Shown piece by piece: positions 10,420 through 21,240 of a stretch of DNA of 64,000 bases. The DNA is from Limnephilus marmoratus (Eukaryota > Arthropoda > Insecta > Trichoptera > Limnephilidae): contig OU862922.1 of NCBI GenBank assembly GCA_917880885.1, positions 2,046,001 to 2,110,000 of the forward strand. Direction: 5' to 3'. The first letter of the stretch is position 1. Every line of letters starts with the position of its first letter. The notes under the pieces are model-generated. The model saw only the letters and a program-made list of their open reading frames with translations, was not told the DNA's origin and did no database searches. A program made the translations under genes and the position numbers.

Positions 10420-11190
10420 TTTAATGATTTTATTTAAACTAAAATTAAAATTCTGAAATATAGATTTCCGAGATAATTTATTGATTTATTTTACTGCATG
10501 ATTATATGATTTGAAATGTGTACCGTATAATACAAAATTTTGTTTGAAAATATAACAAATCTGCCAATGACCTACGGTATAACCTTATTCTACTAAAAGT
10601 AAACATAATTTCTCAAAATTTTAAACTTAGCTAGATAAAAAAAACAATCTTTTGAAATCAATTTAAATGATTTTATGGAAAATATGTCAAAATATGTCAA
10701 TACGTCTAGAATTTTATTTAAAAATGACTTATTTCCGGTTGTGTCTGGTTATTTCTTCTAAAGCATGAAAAAGGACGCGCAGCCGTTCCTATTAAGTACA
10801 ACGTCCTAACAATATAGACCATTTTTGAAGATTGACCAAACTATTATTGAGCTAGTTATAATATTATAGTTTCTATTTGCTAAAATATAATTGATTTAAT
10901 GTTTTTATTAATACCCCTACATATATCAATAATATTCCGAGACCCCTTATCAATCAATATAATGACCAAAAAACCGAAAAAATTCGAAAGCAAAGAGAAC
11001 TCTATCGTTCGTTATAGTAAAATGCCGGGTTGATTGATTCCCTGTCAAGTGTTTCCATCTATCAAGACGCTTTCATATCTGCCTGACATTTAATAATAAA
11101 TACGCGAAATTGATTAGGTCCAGCAGACTGGGCAAGTGAGCAACAGCGTCATACGTGACGTGTGCTGCCTTATGTACTTGAGATATTTAT
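10420..11190. other. AT-rich DNA with no recognised feature
   Basis: No long frames and no repeat match in this window. Confidence 0.35.
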
Positions 11191-12500
11191 TGCCTATTAA
11201 CGAACCGTGGAAAACAGTTAGTTCTGTTGGACTTCGAACTGTGGACTGTGGAGTATGCATAAGGTGACCAGGTTTTCCGACCCGAAAACGAGACATCGGT
11301 ATATACTGATGACGGCGGGGGAGGAGAGGAAGGGGGGTGAAAACTCTGATTTGGGTTTTGAACCCCCTCCCCGCCTATATTCACCGGGACCATCTCTCTC
11401 AGCCATGCGATTCTGTATCTTTTGTGGATACTTAATCGATTCCATACGCAATCGACTGTCAAATTTGTGTTATTGTCTATGGCTTGCAATTGTTTTTTAT
11501 ATGGGCCGATACGTCAGCTGTCGCCGATTTCAACTAGTTTAAAAGCGAAATGCTGATTATTTAATCATTACGTTTAAAGTTCGTGGATTTGACATTTGGA
11601 AGTTTAGTTTCAATCTAAATACAAATAATTTACTTAGTTTGCCCAAATTAAGAACCTAATAACCTATTTTGTGCACGTACATGGTTATTTCTTGTAGTAG
11701 TTATTGAAATGAAATGTAATTCCCATAATCTGTGTCTAAAAGTGCGGCGGTTAGTGGAATAATCAATGTATTTCGTCCCCAAATATTCAATTATTACGTA
11801 CGTGTATACTGCCGCAATAGCTTTGCCTTAAATAGATTATTAATTTGGGCAAATTAAGTAATTCATGCGTATTTAGATGGAAACGTAACTTCTCAAGTGT
11901 CAAATTCATGGTATAAATTAATTAATTGTATTAATTGTATTAATCGTACATTAAATGAATAAATAATCATGCATATTTATAGCACTAGATTCAAATTGGT
12001 TGAAATCGGCGTCAGCGCCAACAGCTCATCGCTTCTTAATTGTCCAAAAGACCATTAGAAAATTTTACAGGAGGAGATGGTGTACAAGACCTGTAGGCCT
12101 GCACAAAAACTGTAAACAATGCGCCGGTACACAGAGACGCCTGACAATTCCAATGTCTTGATAGAGATGTATTCTAGCTTTGACAGCTGTTGAAGTTCCG
12201 CAGTAGAGTATCTGGTTACCGAAGCATCCATGCTGGGTATCTTCCGCCACGCATCGTGAGATGGAATGCTCTTGCATCGGAGTATGTAGGCTGCGCTGGA
12301 CGCTGGTTGTGTATTATGTGAGATGGGCTGCGCTCCAGATGATGTATATTCTCGAGTTTGATATGTATCCAAGGGAACAGAATCCTAGGCGGGGGCGGTC
12401 ACAGCAACTCACATCTTGATTGGCTCCAGGGTATCGGTCTGCATTATATTGGGCGTGCTGCAAGTGCATAGAACGCATCTCTAATAGGTAGGTCTGCGTT
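11191..12500. other. Unassigned mixed-composition region
   Basis: Frames of 95-105 codons occur at 11187-11489 (minus), 11255-11542 (plus) and 12055-12372 (minus). They overlap one another on opposite strands and show no domain that I recognise. About 12055-12480 is richer in G and C and leads directly into the 154-bp array, so it may belong to the same larger repeat or transcription unit. No function is assigned. Confidence 0.3.
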
Positions 12501-12501
12501 T

Positions 12502-13120
12502 AAAGGAGCCCGAAGATGGCCAGGGCTTCGGCGTTATCATCAGGGCAGAGAGATGCAAGGCTCGATGAAAGGGGGCCCCGGGCTAGCAGCCCAGAGCAGG
12601 ATGGCCAGGAGTAGCGCAGCGACTTCAAGGACTTGGTAAGAATCAGAAAGTCCAAAGGAGCCCAAGGATGGCCATGGGGCTTCGATTTTATCATCAGGGC
12701 AGAGAGATGCAAGGCTCGATGCAAGGGGGCCCCGGGCTAGCAGCCCAGAACAGGATGGCCAGGAGTAGCGCAGCGACTTCAAGGGTTTGGTAAGAATCAG
12801 CAAGTCCAAAGGAGCCCAAGGACGGCCATGGGGCTTTGATGTTATCATCAGGGCAGAGAGATGCAAGGCTCGATGCAAGGCGGCCCCGGGCTAGCAGCCC
12901 AGAGTAGGATAGCCAGGAGTAGCGCAGCGACTTCAAAGGCTTGGTAAGAATCAGCAAGTCCAAAGGAGCCTGGCGCAGCGACTTCAAGGGCTTGGTAAGA
13001 ATCAGCAAGTCCAAAGGAGCCCAAGGATGGCCATGGGGTTTCGATGTTATCATCAGGGCAGAGAGATGCAAGGCTCGATGCAAGGGGGCCCCGGGCTAGG
13101 AGTCCGGAGCAAGATGGTCA
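12502..13120. repeat. GC-rich tandem array, ~154-bp period
   Basis: GGAGCCC anchors occur at about 12505, 12657 and 12811, with another unit reaching about 13016 after a partial unit that duplicates roughly 50 bp. Each unit holds ATCATCAGGGCAGAGAGATG, GGGGGCCCCGGGCTAGCAG and GTAGCGCAGCGACTTCAA. Because 154 is not a multiple of three, the minus-strand frames of 74, 112 and 129 codons shift phase between units and are by-products of the repeat. The array is strongly unlike its AT-rich surroundings. Confidence 0.8.
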
Positions 13121-13308
13121 GGGCTCAGGCGTCAGCGTTTTGTAGGTATTATCCCATCGGGTGCTTGAGGTGAAAGAGTTGCGTCTTGGAGCCTCGAAAG
13201 ATGACGGCGATACTGGCGAGACTGATGTCTTGAATTGAGCAGCGTTTCGATGTCGAGATCTTCAGGTAGTAACTGTGCAGAGATGCTATTCCGATCGCTG
13301 ATGGTGAA

Positions 13309-13346
13309 GACTGAATGCCAACCGCTTTCTTCGCAGACCTTTTATA
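13309..13346 (-). promoter_or_regulatory. Core-promoter-like TATA plus initiator
   Basis: On the minus strand TATAAAAG begins at 13346 and the arthropod-type initiator TCAGTC lies at 13314-13309, so its A (+1) at 13312 is 34 bases from the first T. A transcript from here would run leftward through the 154-bp array. The same TATA-to-TCAGT arrangement appears at 59792. This could be the promoter of an element or gene containing the array; no downstream coding frame is recognised. Confidence 0.35.
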
Positions 13347-13389
13347 GTGGCAGGTCAGTCGGTTTCACAATATTTTAAATTCATGCAAT

Positions 13390-14078
13390 AATTTCTATTT
13401 CCGCGTGAGTCATCTCAGGTTGTAATTTCACGTTGTGCAACAAAATAATTTATATTTTTGGGAGCATGAATCACCTCATATTAAAGTGTTGAGAAATCAA
13501 TATTTCGGGGACGCGCCGTTCAAATGAAGAATATTTCCTCTTCGATAAAAATGCATGATATGAAATAATACGTTCGATATAGATGGATTTTTTTCATTAT
13601 TTCGATGAAACATTATGATAGGTGTTTAAAATATGGCTTTTTCCGTAAAGGTAAAGTTCTAATTAGTTTAAATAATTCGTAGAGTGATTAACTATCATCT
13701 TTTATACTTCATTTTTAATTTAAAGTAGAGATTGAACCAAAACTAAAATGGTCGTTAGGACAATTAACAACACAGGCGACGAGCAGACATATCAGCTCAT
13801 AGAAAAAATAATTGCAAGCTATAGACAATCACACAAATTTGACAGTTGGAATCGATACCCTATCCAGAAAAGATACAGAATCGCTCTTCAGATCCACGAA
13901 ACCCACTGAAGAAATAATACGGTGAAAGTGTGTTTGTGTGCACAAAGTTAGATCATTTTTATCTTACTCCAAGTGAAATTGATCCAACTCTTACAAATGC
14001 TGAAAGACTTTCAGACATAAAATTTACCGAGGTTCCTAAAATTAAAAATTGCTGTTTTAAATAAAGTTATCACATTTT
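13390..14078. other. AT-rich spacer with no recognised gene
   Basis: Stop codons in every frame; nothing matched. Confidence 0.35.
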
Positions 14079-14079
14079 T

Positions 14080-14810
14080 TGCACTGTTTATTTATTTAAT
14101 TTCAACGGTATACATATACCATAAGAACTGATTACATGTCACAAAATGAAAAATAGTAATATAGAAATAATATAAAAAAATTGTTTAACAAATGATTGTG
14201 GCATTTGAATTAGAAATGACACCAGAGAGACAATTACGTACAAAAATCTATAGTACAAATAAAATTAAAAAGATTTGATAGCATAGCCCTCTTGTACCTA
14301 CTTTCCGTGCAGTTAAATAGATCTGCAATATCTGCATATCTATTAGTAACATCATGTAACCTAGGTAAAAGGGAGTGTTTAGTATACTCAGTCTTATTAT
14401 TGTTACATTTAAACAGGATTTTAGATCGAGTAGTTCTCGTGGGAATATGAAATTCAATGAGCTTAGTTAAATCAGGACTGTCTATGCTACCATTTACAAT
14501 TTTGAACATAAATATTAAGTCGGATATAATTCTTCGATCTGAGAGTTTTAATAAATTTAATTATCAGCAAGTAATTGTAGTTAATGTTTTCAATGGGAAT
14601 ACCGAGTTTAAAATTAATATGTCTTAGAAATTTATGTTGAATTTTTTCGATTGAATCTGAATGAATTTTAAAATGGGGGGACCAGATCGAAGAGTTATAT
14701 TCGACTTGACTACGTACTAAGGATGTATACAAAATTTTTAGTGTTGAAATATTCCTAAAACCTCTGGAATTTCGAAGAATGAAGCCAAGCATTTTCATTC
14801 GAAAACTTTG
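14080..14810 (-). pseudogene. LINE reverse-transcriptase C-terminal relic
   Basis: Minus-strand frames at 14798-14487 and 14509-14234 together read as the region after the RT domain of a non-LTR retrotransposon. The first contains LYTSLVRSQVEYNSSIWSPH, typical of the thumb and connection region of Jockey/CR1-like polymerases, then EKIQHKFLRHINFKLG. The second contains TRTTRSKILFKCNN and LPRLHDVTNRYADIADLFNC, like the usual C-terminus. A frameshift separates them. Minus-strand DNA beyond the stop ends in AAATAAATAAA near 14090, a LINE-like microsatellite tail. The endonuclease and RT palm are absent, as expected after 5' truncation. Confidence 0.75.
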
Positions 14811-15227
14811 AATCCAATTTTTATTTTAAATTTCAATTTTTATTTTCAAATTTTTTTTTTAAGTTCTGTTCGAAAACCTTGAATCCAATTTTTATTTGAA
14901 TGCGATTTTTTCAGAAACGACTTTAGAACTCAAATCTTTGATCGAATCAATAGATTTAAATCGATTCTGAGCAGATCCCCAACTTGTAAATTTCCAAAAA
15001 TAAAAAAAAGAATATTTTTTTTTATGAATTGGATCAAAAATTTAATTCTATTCGTAATAACAAATTTCCACAAGTCAGAATTAAAACATTGCTTGAGTGA
15101 CTAGATTTATATAACCGGGTACTACCAAACTTTGCTTGATTTATTCCCTTCTCCCTTTGCTGCAGAAATTCCTTCATCCTAAGTTTATTTTTCATTAATT
15201 GCTAATGCCATATTCCCCTGGTCCAGG

Positions 15228-15545
15228 TTTAATGCGAATACAGCACAAGAATCCAACTGCTTTCAACCGTCTGGAGCCGGTTGGCGAAGGCATCCCCAAT
15301 TGGGGTACGTTGTGAGGCTGAAGGTGGTGTATAAGTGAAGGAGATGGGGAAGAGGAAAACAATAAATTACCTTGATATTCAGATCTAGTCACGAAACGTG
15401 GTCCTATCAGTGCGATTCCGAGAGTATCTTTTACTCTGGAACGTGCCGCAAATATAGTAGTTACATATTATTTAAAATTGTGAAGCATCAAAAACTAATT
15501 TAACAAAATTTACTTCTACCGGGATTTGATCCCGCAACCTCCGAA
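15228..15545 (-). mobile_element. SINE family A, diverged copy
   Basis: Body motifs match other SINE A copies: GCATCCCCAATTGGGGTACG, GGGGAAGAGGAAA, AGATCTAGTCACGAAACG and GGAACGTGCCGCAAATATA. The tRNA-like head at the right end has ACCGGGATTTGATCCCGCAA, a box B in reverse complement. The 65-codon frame at 15195-15392 overlaps it and is chance. Confidence 0.7.
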
Positions 15546-16110
15546 TTTTCAATCGAAAATATTATCTATTTTTACTTTTAACTTAGTGAGTAAAATCCCA
15601 AATTGTAATATTTAATTAAATGAAGACAACTCAATCGAAAATCTGGGAACAGAAAAATCAAATAAAAATTATCGCATATTAAAAATAAAAATGGATAAAA
15701 ATTAATTCAAGACACTATCTAGATAGAATTTAGTTCGGTTTGGATTATACATAAAGATAGCAGCCAATAAAATATGCGTTAAGAAAATGATGATAATGTT
15801 GGGTTAAATAAACTGGGTTAGAGTCCCAGAGGTGACAATATATTTTTTTAATTTTTTTTGTTTCCAGATTTTCGATTGAGTTTCGATAATATTGTCTTCA
15901 TTTAATTAAAGAGAATATTATACATCGACCACGTTCTCCATCGATTGCTCTTCTGGTATTGAATCTATATTAAAAGTGAATATTTGCTCAATCTGTTATA
16001 TGATTTAAATAGCCTTTCAAGGAAATATGTAGGTACGTATACATATATTACATAACTATTACAACTAGGCATGTCTGACGCGATCTAGTTTTAATAATTA
16101 AGTGTTAACT
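15546..16110. other. AT-rich spacer with inverted short repeats
   Basis: AGACAACTCAATCGAAAATC near 15625 and GATTTTCGATTGAGTTTCG near 15870 are inverted repeats about 250 bp apart, continued by TTTAATTAAATGAAGAC against GTCTTCATTTAATTAAA, suggesting a small foldback at about 15609-15911. No coding. Confidence 0.4.
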
Positions 16111-16310
16111 CGTATTTGATTCACAGTATTAAAGTGAATGGTTCCGCTAAAACTCTAGTACGTATTTGATTCACAGTATTAAAGTGAATGGTTCCGCTAA
16201 AACTCTAGTACGTATTTGATTCACAGTATTAAAGTGAATGGTTCCGCTAAAACTCTAGTACGTATTTGATTCACAGTATTAAAGTGAATGGTTCCGCTAA
16301 AACTCTAGTA
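16111..16310. repeat. Perfect 50-bp minisatellite, four copies
   Basis: Units start at 16111, 16161, 16211 and 16261 with CGTATTTGATTCACAG and end with AACTCTAGTA. All four appear identical base for base, so the array expanded very recently or is being homogenised. No similar unit occurs elsewhere in the window. Confidence 0.95.
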
Positions 16311-16517
16311 CGAACCAACAAATATTGATAAATTTTAAATATTCAATGTTATTTCATGATTTTAAAAATTTGTTGAAAAACTGAAATTTAAACACCATTA
16401 AACTTAATACTAAATACCTAAGCATACATAGGCGAAGTACTAATGAAATACTTGTCAATCGGTAATGTGCGTTTTCATCCCGCGACAAAATATCCTATGG
16501 ACAAAAACAAAATATAT

Positions 16518-17010
16518 ATAATACTAGCTGATCCGGCGAACTTCGTACCACCTCAGAATCAAAAACTGTTGTCAACTTATTAGCTGAATTGATCTAAATT
16601 GTTTCTCCCTGCGTATACCATACCTTGATCTAAATTGTTTCTCCCTGCTTATCCTTTCGCCTCTCGCGTTCCCTCTCCCTCTCCCCACTCCACTTCTCCC
16701 CTTTCCCCGTCCCGCTAACCCCCCTTCCTGAGTTCCTTTCCCCCCTCCCCCGGTTCACAGTTCAATATTATACCCCTTACAATATTTCTGCAGTTCTTTC
16801 AAAATAGGAGAATTCGTTCCATACAAAATGTATGGGGAAAATAATTTTCTTCGGAGTGGAACACCCTTTACTTTTAGGGGTATGAAAAATAGATGTTGGT
16901 TGATTCTCAGACCTACCAGATAAGCACACAAAATTTCATCAAAATTGGTCCAGCCGTTTCGGAGGAGTATGGTAACAAACACCGTGACACGAGAATTTTA
17001 TATATTAGAT
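16518..17010 (+). mobile_element. Interspersed repeat family E2
   Basis: Starts at CTAGCTGATCCGGCGAACTT and ends with TTCGGAGGAGTATGGTAACA, then CACCGTGACACGAG and an AT-rich TATATATTAGAT tail. The reverse copy at 18355-18985 has the matching AAGTTCGCCGGGTCAG end, and 32606-33170 has the same right end. It shares the AATTGTTTCTCCCTGC and pyrimidine tract modules with family E. The start and end motifs are, from general experience, widespread in insect genomes. The 75-codon minus frame is chance. Confidence 0.65.
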
Positions 17011-17102
17011 ATACCTAACCTAACCTAACAAAAAATGGGTAAAAATAATACAGACATCCTGTAAAGACAATAAATTATTGTTTAAAAATAGTAGTAATAG
17101 TT

Positions 17103-17520
17103 TTACGGCCGGCGTGGTATAGCGGTAAGGCTTTTGACTCGCAATCCGAAGGTCGCGGAATCGAATCCCTGCGGGGCAAATAAATTGTATTAGATTAATT
17201 TGTGTTTTTTCACGATTAATCCATTTAAAATAATATGTAGTATATTTGCGGCACGTTTCAGAGTGGAAGATACTTTTAGTATCGCCCTGGTGTAAGACCA
17301 CCATTCAGAATTTAAACGTTGCTTGAAATGGCTTGAACCGTTTTTGGGGACCAGATCTGAATAGTCAGGTACTTCCCTACCTTCCTCTTCCACATCTCCT
17401 TCCCTTCCCCACTACCTTCGGCCTCACAACATACCCCAATTGGGTATGCAATAGACTCATTGACTCCAGACGGGAACAGCTGAGACTCTTGGGAGGTATT
17501 CGTATATAAAAAAAGTAGAA
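17103..17520 (+). mobile_element. SINE family A, full-length plus-strand copy
   Basis: The head at about 17106-17177 is tRNA-like: box A TGGTATAGCGGTAAGG and box B GGAATCGAATCCC, 30-40 bases apart. The acceptor ends do not pair, so this is not a working tRNA gene. The body follows with GCGGCACGTTTCAGAGTGG, ACCACCATTCAGAAT, ACCCCAATTGGG and a short A-rich tail at about 17508-17517. It is inserted in the centre of the foldback element. Confidence 0.8.
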
Positions 17521-18099
17521 TGGGACAAAATAATATAGATAATAATAATTTATTGTCTTTACAAGATGTCTGTATTATTTTTGTCTCATTTTATGTTATG
17601 TTAGGTTATGTTATGTTAGGTTAAGATTTAGTAGAATTTTGTTCGGGGATGTTTTGTTCGTAGGATATTTTGTCGGAGGATATTTTGCGGGGAAATATTG
17701 TGTCGCGGGATGAAAAGTCGCGGAACCTTGTTGATTGTAGGTGGTCGAGACACATATTGATAATGCCATTAAGTCGATATAAAATCGATGAAAACGTTTA
17801 ATTTGTTTTTCACACTCAGTGAAAATCAGACATACTAGATTACTATTAACAATCTCCAAAATTATGGAAAACTTAGAGACCATAAATTTTCCCAAAAATT
17901 AATGTTTTCAATGCTTTCAAGTTCGGATATCTGTCGTTGATCTTTTTTTATTGATTTATTTATTGGCTCGCCAACAGAATACACCAAAAAATTATTAAAG
18001 TTATTTACATTTTCAATGTGTTCATAGTGATGATTCTAATTAAAAGTGAGCACACTATTCATCGCAACCTTACTTGTGCGACGATTAATAAATTCTGTA

Positions 18100-18170
18100 C
18101 GTACACAAACACATTTACGTACGTGCATACGTGCGTACACTGCACGCATACACACATGCACATTTGTAGA
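18100..18170. repeat. Alternating purine-pyrimidine tract
   Basis: Runs such as GTACGTGCATACGTGCGTAC and GCACGCATACACACATGC alternate purine and pyrimidine, the composition associated with Z-DNA formation. No gene. Confidence 0.5.
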
Positions 18171-18354
18171 TAGATACTCCTGTATACATATACAAAAATA
18201 TATTATAGAGGCAATGCATAAGTATGTGATTGAAAAAATAAATACAAAGTGGCTCTAAGTGAGGAGATCGTCAGGTATTTGCAAGTATAAGATCCTTCTG
18301 AAGATTCCTTGAATTCGAAAATTTATCCAATTCTTCACGATCGCAGTATCTTTT

Positions 18355-18985
18355 TATGATATATAAAAAAGTCGGGTTAGTTACACCATTTATAACTCAA
18401 GAACGGCTGGACCGATTGATGTATGATCTTTGATTTGTTGGATTTGAAAAAAAAATTATGAAGAAAATTCTTTTCCCCATACATTGGCACAAATTTTCAT
18501 CTTTTGGAAGCGCTGCAGCAATATTGTGATAAATATAATATTGAATAGTGAGTGAATTCCACAAATTCAATTACGTCAAATGTCAATGCGCTGATTGTTT
18601 TGCTTTTGTTCTTAAACATACAATGCTGCCCCTCTTTCTTGCAAACTAAACGTCAATAGTCGAAAATGAGACAAACGATGAACGTATGTTTGCACCCCTC
18701 CAAAGAAAATATACAATAATTATAATAAATCTCCCTCACACGTATAAAGAAAATGAAATGCAATTCCCATAAGTAAGTGGAAAAGTAAGAAAATCACAAA
18801 AAATATGAATCCGTACACAACGCCATCTCTGATACTGACAAAAACAAAACATCGATAATTGCTTAATTGTTTAATTTTTCACTAAATTAAAAAGCTGAAT
18901 TTAATTCAGCAAATAAGTTACTAAACACAACAGTTATTGATTCTGAGGCGGTACAAAGTTCGCCGGGTCAGTTAGTTTATTATAT
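18355..18985 (-). mobile_element. Interspersed repeat family E2, reverse copy
   Basis: Its right end GTACAAAGTTCGCCGGGTCA is the reverse complement of the left end of the copy at 16518, and GATTCTGAGGCGG matches CCACCTCAGAATC there. The left end has AACGGCTGGACCGATTGATG, matching the AAAATTGGTCCAGCCGTT block. It is longer than the first copy and keeps about 400 bp of internal sequence without an ORF. Confidence 0.65.
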
Positions 18986-19840
18986 AATCGAGGCAGTCTT
19001 GACGTCGTGTTAGTTTGAAAAACTTTGTTATCAGACGATAAATATCGATCCAAATGGTTTTAGGATTTTGTGTGAATTTCGGCTTTATATTAAAATTCAT
19101 ATGATCAATTAAAGATGAATTATAAGTGTTGTTTATGATTTTAAACAGATATATTATACTAATTTCTTATACAGAATAAGTTTTCCAAAATACATGTTTT
19201 AAATAGACTCCTGCCAACAAGCGAACTAAGCTGAGAACATATCAAAATATATAATATACATAGAACAATTATTAATAGAAGAATGCTTCTACCTCAAGTT
19301 TTGCACTACTTATCACTAAGAAAACTATCACACGTCAGCGAAGAACTGAAGATTTGGTGAAGCTAAAATATAAACCAAAACTTGATGTACCTAACCGTAA
19401 GTAAAGGCGAGAAGTATTTCACACATTGTTTGATTTTGTACATCAACTAATAAATTCTAAGTTGTTTGAATTCCATTGTTGTAGTCTTAAAGTGGTCTCA
19501 TTTGGTAGCTGTTACAAATTCGTTTTAAAGTGCTCCCAATAAAATGATTATGTTTGACTCGAAGCTCGCGTGGTTCGCTGCTGTGTTGATCGTACAACTT
19601 AAGCAAATCACACACACGTTTTGGGTATAAAGGGCTACTGAAAAATAAATAGCCTTAGAGCGGAGGCTGCGGAAAAGGGTAGGGAAGAGAAGAGACAAGT
19701 TGGTTGAGTAAAGTGCCGATAGAGCCTTCGTGCACGCGAGCCCTAACCACCTGGGAACACAACCTACAACCTGATCATTTAACAGCTTCATGCTGAGAAC
19801 ACTATCTCCATATTAAATGTAAAATGGACTAAATTGAAGG
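18986..19840. other. Spacer with no recognised gene
   Basis: An 88-codon minus frame at 19525-19791 has no recognisable motif. No repeat match within the window. Confidence 0.35.
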
Positions 19841-19934
19841 TAAACAATGTTTCAGTTAAAGGTAGCGTGTTTTAGAAGATGTTTGCGAGTGGAAGACGAG
19901 GTAAGATAGAAGGAAGGGATAAGAAGGGAATGTC

Positions 19935-19985
19935 GTTCTTATGACCGGTGGATCTTTACAGGTCGTCATCAGAATGAATTCTTTA
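19935..19985 (-). ncRNA. Decayed hammerhead-like relic
   Basis: On the minus strand CTGATGA is followed by C, GACC, a loop, and then ACCGGTC, the same self-complementary ACCGGT stem III seen in the Penelope-like element next to it. The GAAA core is missing (CA in its place), so it should be inactive. It suggests a second, older Penelope terminal repeat. Confidence 0.4.
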
Positions 19986-20089
19986 AACATAAAAGCAATG
20001 ATTAACATTATTTGCAGAAATATAATGTAAAATAATTTTGAATGTAGCTTTAACTTTGTGGTTATCCATTAATGAAATAAATGAAAAAA

Positions 20090-20775
20090 TTTAACTTTGT
20101 TTGAACCACTTTTATATTTGAGTAAATCCGACCGGTTTCAGAACGACCGTTCCTTCTTCAGGGCAAATGTATACTGATTTGACAGTTTTGAAATATGGGA
20201 ACAATGTATTATTATGGTTGGGGTGGAGCCGTTGTTAGGTATTATTGAAGGGTGGGTGGGTAGGGGAACATATCCATGATTGGGCTATAAGACCATATTT
20301 TTTGTTTGTTGATAATAGATTCATTATTTTTAAGGGATTTTTTTTTATTTTCAAGGCTTCTAAGTTATTTAAACGTTTTCCTTTATGATTAATATGAAGA
20401 ATATTTATCCCCGTATTTTTTTTAAACTATGGTTATTTTCAATGATATGGTTAGCGAACTCAGAAAAATTATTATTATTAAGACACCTTAAATGTTCTTT
20501 GATTCTGATTTCAAAATTACGAGTTGTTTTTCCAATATAAAATAAGGGACAATCATTACATTTGAGTTTACATATTCCGGAATAAAATTAGTCAATTTAT
20601 AGTCTTTATCTTTAGCATTTCTCAAAAAATTACCGATATTATTTCTTGTGTAAAAAGCTGGTTTAATATTAGAAGGGAGATTTTTACAACATTGAACTGA
20701 AAAAAGGAACGGTCGTTCTGAAACCGGTCGGATTTACTCAAATATAAAAGTGGTTCAAACAAAGTTAAATTATTT
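20090..20775 (-). pseudogene. Penelope-like element, GIY-YIG endonuclease relic
   Basis: Penelope-like elements encode an RT followed by a GIY-YIG endonuclease. On the minus strand, 20581-20405 is a 58-codon open segment holding SGICKLKCNDC, then LFYIGKTTRNFEIRIKEHL and FANHIIENNHS: the GIY motif (as GIC), a CX2C zinc-binding pair, the YIG motif and the conserved RxxxH helix of the Penelope type. Upstream, in another frame (about 20700-20585), KPAFYTRNNIGNFLRNAKDK reads like the linker between RT and endonuclease. Frameshifts and a stop break it, and the RT core is absent. Inverted ends of about 63 bp (20093-20155 and 20705-20770) bound it. Confidence 0.75.
20118..20170 (-). ncRNA. Hammerhead-like motif at Penelope end
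   Basis: Reading the minus strand, GCC CTGAAGA is followed by one extra A, stem II GGAAC with loop GGTC and GTTCT, then GAAA and the self-complementary stem III ACCGGT. The invariant core CTGANGA and GAAA is intact and cleavage is predicted after the C that follows ACCGGT. Stem I is weak. The opposite end of the element (20703-20745) carries the inverted copy with CTGAAAA in place of CTGAAGA, which loses the conserved G. Confidence 0.6.
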
Positions 20776-20884
20776 CATTTATCTATAATGTAAAAAAATA
20801 TTACGAATCATTTTTAAGCCCGAAATTCGTGCAATTAGTAATTTTCCTTCCCCATTCTGCAAAACTGCGTTCGCACACCAGTAT

Positions 20885-20955
20885 CCTCACACTTAACTAG
20901 TTACTAGCTCCCAATCCGGGGGTCACGGTTTCAAATCTCGGCGTGGTAAATTGTA
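20885..20955 (+). repeat. tRNA-like SINE head fragment
   Basis: A box-B-like GGTTTCAAATCTCGG follows TCCCAATCCGGGGGTCAC, as in SINE A heads (AATCCGAAGGTCGCGG then GAATCGAATCCC), and is followed by GTAAATTGTATTTATT, like the SINE linker. The body is missing. Confidence 0.45.
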
Positions 20956-21054
20956 TTTATTCAATCTGCGCTGCTTCAATATTAATTCTATTTTTTTATT
21001 GGAAACTTCTTTTAACACCTTTGTGATTTGAGACTCGAAACAAAAAATAGCGAC

Positions 21055-21240
21055 ACTAAAAATAGACAAACACGTAGGACATCTATAGGATTTAGCATGC
21101 GAGAAAATTAGATAGTATAATCGGTCTCTTCTTCGTGCGGTTCTTCGTAGTCTATCGGTCTCCTCTTTGCGCGGTGCTTTGTGGCCTCGCCACTCTTGTC
21201 TTCTTTAGTTTTCTGAAGGTTTCACTTATACCAAATGCGA
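21055..21240 (+). repeat. Repeat family F, second copy
   Basis: AGACAAACACGTAGGACATC, GAGAAAATTAGATAGTATAA, TCGGTCTC and TTTTCTGAAGGTTTCACTT match the arms of the foldback at 2345-2625. Confidence 0.55.

Larger units (their letters stand above)
16458..17735. mobile_element. Foldback element with two nested insertions
   Basis: The outer arms are inverted repeats: left TTTTCATCCCGCGACAAAAT (about 16473-16492) and right ATTTTGTC followed by GTCGCGGGATGAAAA (to about 17728). Inner arms carry CAGACATCCTGTAAAGACAA (17050-17069) against TTGTCTTTACAAGATGTCTG (about 17552-17571). The left arm is split by a family E2 insertion (16518-17010) and the centre by SINE A (17103-17520). An uninterrupted copy lies at 54740-55108. 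The arms include TTAGG-like runs. Confidence 0.7.

Noticed and set aside
10062..10424. Frames of 115 (minus) and 83 (plus) codons with matching peptide segments
   Set aside because: The shared peptides come from the palindrome being read on both strands; they are not a gene.
12500..13083. Minus-strand frames of 74-129 codons that look like a repeat protein
   Set aside because: The period of about 154 bp is not a multiple of three, so the similar peptides arise in shifting frames; no start context or conserved domain.
16111..16310. CRISPR-like array
   Set aside because: The four 50-bp units are contiguous with no unique spacers and the DNA is eukaryotic.
17106..17177. A functional tRNA gene
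   Set aside because: Boxes A and B are present but the acceptor stem does not pair and the sequence runs on into a SINE body.
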